A stretch of DNA of 35,122 nucleotides from assembly GCA_035530195.1 (NCBI GenBank), contig DATKVG010000125.1, positions 1 to 35,122 of the forward strand. Reading direction: 5' to 3'. Position numbers and translations under genes: made by a program. Source of the DNA: JAPLKX01 sp035530195. Its GTDB lineage: Bacteria > Hydrogenedentota > Hydrogenedentia > Hydrogenedentales > SLHB01. The notes below the pieces were generated by a model that worked only from the letters and a program-made list of their open reading frames with translations, did not search any database and had not been told where the DNA came from. Positions within the stretch are counted from its first letter, which is position 1, and every line of letters starts with the position of its first letter. Positions 32,673-35,122 of this stretch are shown here, piece by piece.

Positions 32673-32709
32673 GTCCGTGTTCGTCCGTGTCAGTCCGTGT
32701 TCGTCCGTG
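32673..32709 (+). repeat. Period-10 GTCC array D
   Basis: GTCCGTG occurs at 32673, 32683, 32693 and 32703, exactly ten bases apart. It fills most of the 65-base gap between aconitase and leuC and starts four bases after the aconitase stop in the direction of transcription. Confidence 0.75.
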
Positions 32710-32712
32710 CGC

Positions 32713-34965
32713 CTATCGCCTCTGGCCCAGGTTTAATGCTCCGCCTGCTTTGAACCACTCGATCTGGCCGGCGTTGTACGAGTGATTTGCGAGGAGTCGC
32801 TCCTCGCTGCCATCGGCGTGACGCAGCACCAGCGTCAGCGGCCGGCCCGCCGTAAATTCGGTGAGCCCGACAATGTCGATGGTGTCGTCTTCGCGGATCT
32901 TTTCGTAGTCGGCTTTGTTGTTGAACGTCAGAGCAAGCACACCCTGTTTTTTCAGGTTTGTTTCATGAATGCGCGCGAACGACTTCACCAGGATGGCGCG
33001 CACGCCGAGGTGCCGCGGTTCCATCGCTGCGTGCTCGCGCGAAGAGCCCTCGCCGTAATTATCGTCGCCTACCACGATCGAACCCAGCCCCGCGGTTTTG
33101 TACGCTCGCTGCGTTTGCGGCACTGGCCCGTACTCGCCGGTGATCTGGTTTTTGACCTTGTTGGCCTCGCCGTTGAACGCGTTGGTCGCGCCGATGAAAC
33201 AGTTATCGGAGATCTTATCGAGGTGTCCCCGATACCGAAGCCACGGGCCCGCCATCGAGATGTGGTCGGTGGTGCATTTGCCCTTGATTTTGATGAGCAG
33301 CTTCAGGCCCTCGAGGTCTTTTCCTTCCCACGCCGGGAACGGCTCGAGCAACTGCAGCCGCTGCGAATCCGGCTTAACCGCCACGTCGACGCCCGCGCCG
33401 TCCCCTGCCGGCAGGACATAGCCAAGGTCTTTGACGTCAAAACCTGCCGGGGGCAGTTCGGAACCCCGGGGCGGGTCGAGCGTGACGCGCTCGCCGGCCT
33501 CGTTTACGAGCGTGTCCGTCATCGGGTTGAACGTGAGGTCGCCGGCCAGCACCATCACCGTGACGACCTCGGGCGACGCCACAAACGCGTGCGTCTGCGG
33601 GTTGCCGTCGTTGCGCTTGGCAAAGTTCCTGTTGAACGAGGTCAGGATGCTGTTTGGCTCTTGTGGCCCGCCGCGCGCCCACTGGCCAATGCACGGCCCG
33701 CAGGCGTTGGCGAGAATGATCCCGCCGATCGCCTCGAACGATTTCAACTGGCCGTCCCGCTCGACCGTGTAGCGCACCTGCTCGGAACCGGGGGTGATAA
33801 TCAGTTGCGCCTTCACCTTGAGCCGCTTCTCGACGGCCTGCCGCGCCACCGACGCCGCCCGATCGAGGTCTTCATAAGACGAATTGGTGCACGAACCGAT
33901 CAGGCCGGCTTTCAGTTCGGCGGGGTAGCCGTTTTGGCGCACGGCGTCCGCGAATTTGGACAGCGGCCACGCAAGGTCCGGCGAGAACGGCCCGTTGATG
34001 TGGGGCTCGAGCGTGTCCAAGTCGATCTCGACCACCTGGTCGAAGTATCGGTGCGGGTTGTCGTAGACCTGCGGGTCGGGCCGCAGATGCCCGGCGACCT
34101 TGTCAGCCGCCCGCGCAACAGATTCACGGCCCGTTGCCTTGAGAAACTCCCCCATTTTCGCGTCATACGGGAAGATCGAGCAGGTCGCACCGATCTCCGC
34201 GCCCATGTTGCATATCGTGGCTTTACCCGTGCACGACAGGCTGTCGGCGCCGGGGCCGAAATACTCGACAATCGCGTCCGTGGCGCCTTTCACGGTCAAC
34301 AGGCCCGCCAGCCTGAGGATCACGTCTTTGGCGGAGGTCCAGCCGTTGAGCTTGCCCGTGAGGCGCACGCCGATGATCTTCGGGAACTTCAGTTCCCACG
34401 GCATCCCGGCCATCACGTCGACCGCGTCGGCCCCGCCCACGCCGATGGCGGCCATGCCGAGCCCGCCGGCGTTGGGCGTGTGCGAATCCGTGCCGATCAT
34501 CATACCGCCGGGAAAAGCGTAGTGTTCGAGCACGACCTGGTGAATGATGCCGGCGCCCGGTTTCCAGAACCCGATGCCGTACTTGTTCGAAACCGACGCC
34601 AGGAATTCGTAGACTTCCTTGTTCATCGTCATGGCGTCGAGCAGGTCCTGTTTCGCCCCCACTTTTGCCACAACCAGGTGGTCGCAATGCACCGTCGTCG
34701 GGGCCGCAACACGCGCACGGCCTGCCTGCATGAATTGAAGCAGGGCCATCTGGGCCGTGGCGTCCTGCATGGCGACCCGGTCAGGTGCGAATTCCGCGTA
34801 AGACGTGCCGCGCCTATACGCTTGGGCAGGTTCTCCGCCGTGAATGTGGGCGTAAAGCACCTTCTCGGCGAGCGTCATCGGACGGTTCAACACGCGCCTG
34901 GCGGCAGCAACCCTGCCCGGAAGCCGCGTGTAAACCTGTTCAATCATTTCCAGGTCAAACTGCAT
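32713..34965 (-). CDS. acn: Aconitate hydratase, mitochondrial (ACO2) type
   Basis: A 750-residue citrate-cycle enzyme that interconverts citrate and isocitrate. Iron-sulfur ligands are Cys359 (IGSCTNSSYEDL), Cys422 and Cys425 (ANACGPCIGQW), matching mammalian ACO2 numbering almost exactly. Other landmarks are HCDHLVV, MMIGTDSHTPNAGGLGM, GKCTTDHISMAGPWLRYRG, NYGEGSSREHAAMEPRHLG and the final swivel domain. The start has AGAGGAT four bases upstream and a promoter-like pair further back. This eukaryote-like form, instead of AcnA or AcnB, is found in several Bacteroidota- and planctomycete-like lineages. It heads the leuC-GNAT-leuD gene run. Confidence 0.95.
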   Translation of the reverse strand: MQFDLEMIEQVYTRLPGRVAAARRVLNRPMTLAEKVLYAHIHGGEPAQAYRRGTSYAEFAPDRVAMQDATAQMALLQFMQAGRARVAAPTTVHCDHLVVAKVGAKQDLLDAMTMNKEVYEFLASVSNKYGIGFWKPGAGIIHQVVLEHYAFPGGMMIGTDSHTPNAGGLGMAAIGVGGADAVDVMAGMPWELKFPKIIGVRLTGKLNGWTSAKDVILRLAGLLTVKGATDAIVEYFGPGADSLSCTGKATICNMGAEIGATCSIFPYDAKMGEFLKATGRESVARAADKVAGHLRPDPQVYDNPHRYFDQVVEIDLDTLEPHINGPFSPDLAWPLSKFADAVRQNGYPAELKAGLIGSCTNSSYEDLDRAASVARQAVEKRLKVKAQLIITPGSEQVRYTVERDGQLKSFEAIGGIILANACGPCIGQWARGGPQEPNSILTSFNRNFAKRNDGNPQTHAFVASPEVVTVMVLAGDLTFNPMTDTLVNEAGERVTLDPPRGSELPPAGFDVKDLGYVLPAGDGAGVDVAVKPDSQRLQLLEPFPAWEGKDLEGLKLLIKIKGKCTTDHISMAGPWLRYRGHLDKISDNCFIGATNAFNGEANKVKNQITGEYGPVPQTQRAYKTAGLGSIVVGDDNYGEGSSREHAAMEPRHLGVRAILVKSFARIHETNLKKQGVLALTFNNKADYEKIREDDTIDIVGLTEFTAGRPLTLVLRHADGSEERLLANHSYNAGQIEWFKAGGALNLGQRR

Positions 34966-34999
34966 GGTAATCCTCTTGATCGGTTATTGAGTCCAAGAT

Positions 35000-35027
35000 C
35001 CTATACCATTGTACCGGCATCTGACAA
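35000..35027 (-). promoter_or_regulatory. Candidate promoter for the aconitase-leu operon
   Basis: On the minus strand TTGTCA (35027-35022, five of six) and TATAGG (35005-35000, four of six) are 16 bases apart. The leader would be about 28 bases. No T-box or leucine attenuator-like structure is visible. Confidence 0.4.
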
Positions 35028-35071
35028 ATGATCGCCCGCCATTTAACAAGCCGCCTATGCACACGATTGTG

Positions 35072-35122
35072 GTGCGGGCGTCTCGCCTGCACGATTTACA
35101 GAAGCAGGCGGGACGCCCGCAC
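35072..35122. repeat. Large imperfect palindrome at the window end
   Basis: A 19-base arm starting GTGCGGGCGTCTCGCC (35072-35090) pairs with the arm at 35104-35122 at 18 of 19 positions across a 13-base spacer. It may extend beyond the window. It could be a transcript end for the next operon or a dispersed repeat. Confidence 0.7.

Noticed and set aside
32782..35031. Plus-strand open frame of 749 codons
   Set aside because: It lies antisense to the aconitase gene, whose three cluster cysteines and motifs are intact. The antisense product is Arg/His-rich with no known motif; it is a by-product of high GC.
34966..35122. T-box or attenuator for the leu operon
   Set aside because: There is no leader peptide rich in Leu codons and no T-box sequence between the promoter candidate and the aconitase ATG.

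Overview
The window is GC-rich bacterial DNA, with no phage genes and one tRNA. The organism looks like an uncultivated member of a planctomycete- or Lentisphaerota-like lineage, possibly candidate phylum Hydrogenedentota. That placement is inference. It rests on a giant secreted protein with Gly-Glu repeat linkers and LamG inserts, on GH116 and GH2 sugar-cleaving enzymes, on a mitochondrial-type aconitase, and on small intergenic repeats of a kind I associate with such genomes. No ribosomal RNA or ribosomal protein gene is present to settle it.

Positions 1-11,500 hold a carbohydrate-catabolic region. On the minus strand lie a polyol-type zinc dehydrogenase, cut by the window edge, and a secreted GH116-like glycosidase. 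An IS1380-family element with a damaged transposase follows. On the plus strand come a class II sugar-phosphate aldolase, an FGGY sugar kinase, a decayed piece of a calcium-dependent phosphoinositide phospholipase C read on the minus strand, and a GH2 glycosidase. Kinase plus aldolase is the lower half of a fucose- or rhamnose-type route. The expected isomerase is not in the window.

Positions 11,500-16,040 hold an aminotransferase read towards the GH2 gene, then a plus-strand run: a HEAT-like lipoprotein, an unrecognised 101-residue protein, a GT2 glycosyltransferase with TPR repeats, and tRNA-Ala(GGC) with its own good promoter. A strong two-way terminator closes this run.

Positions 16,053-23,702 are one minus-strand gene for a secreted protein of about 2,549 residues. 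It has ten Ig-like repeats; three of them carry a LamG-like domain inserted at the same internal point. A further Ig domain is split by a nidogen-like insert. A (Gly-Glu)18 linker follows, and the protein ends in a Cys-hydrophobic-basic tail that looks like a surface-sorting signal.

Positions 23,964-35,122 are all minus strand: a zinc-ribbon membrane protein; a compact thiF-thiG-thiH operon for the thiamine thiazole with no thiS nearby; two overlapping lipoprotein genes; a Tat-exported aldo/keto reductase; and an aconitase-leuC-GNAT-leuD operon (citrate cycle and leucine synthesis). Four intergenic spots carry short arrays of a GTCC-based unit with a strict 9- or 10-base period, each just after a stop codon. 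Three copies of a 26-base palindrome occur at two distant loci, and one copy has a compensatory stem change.
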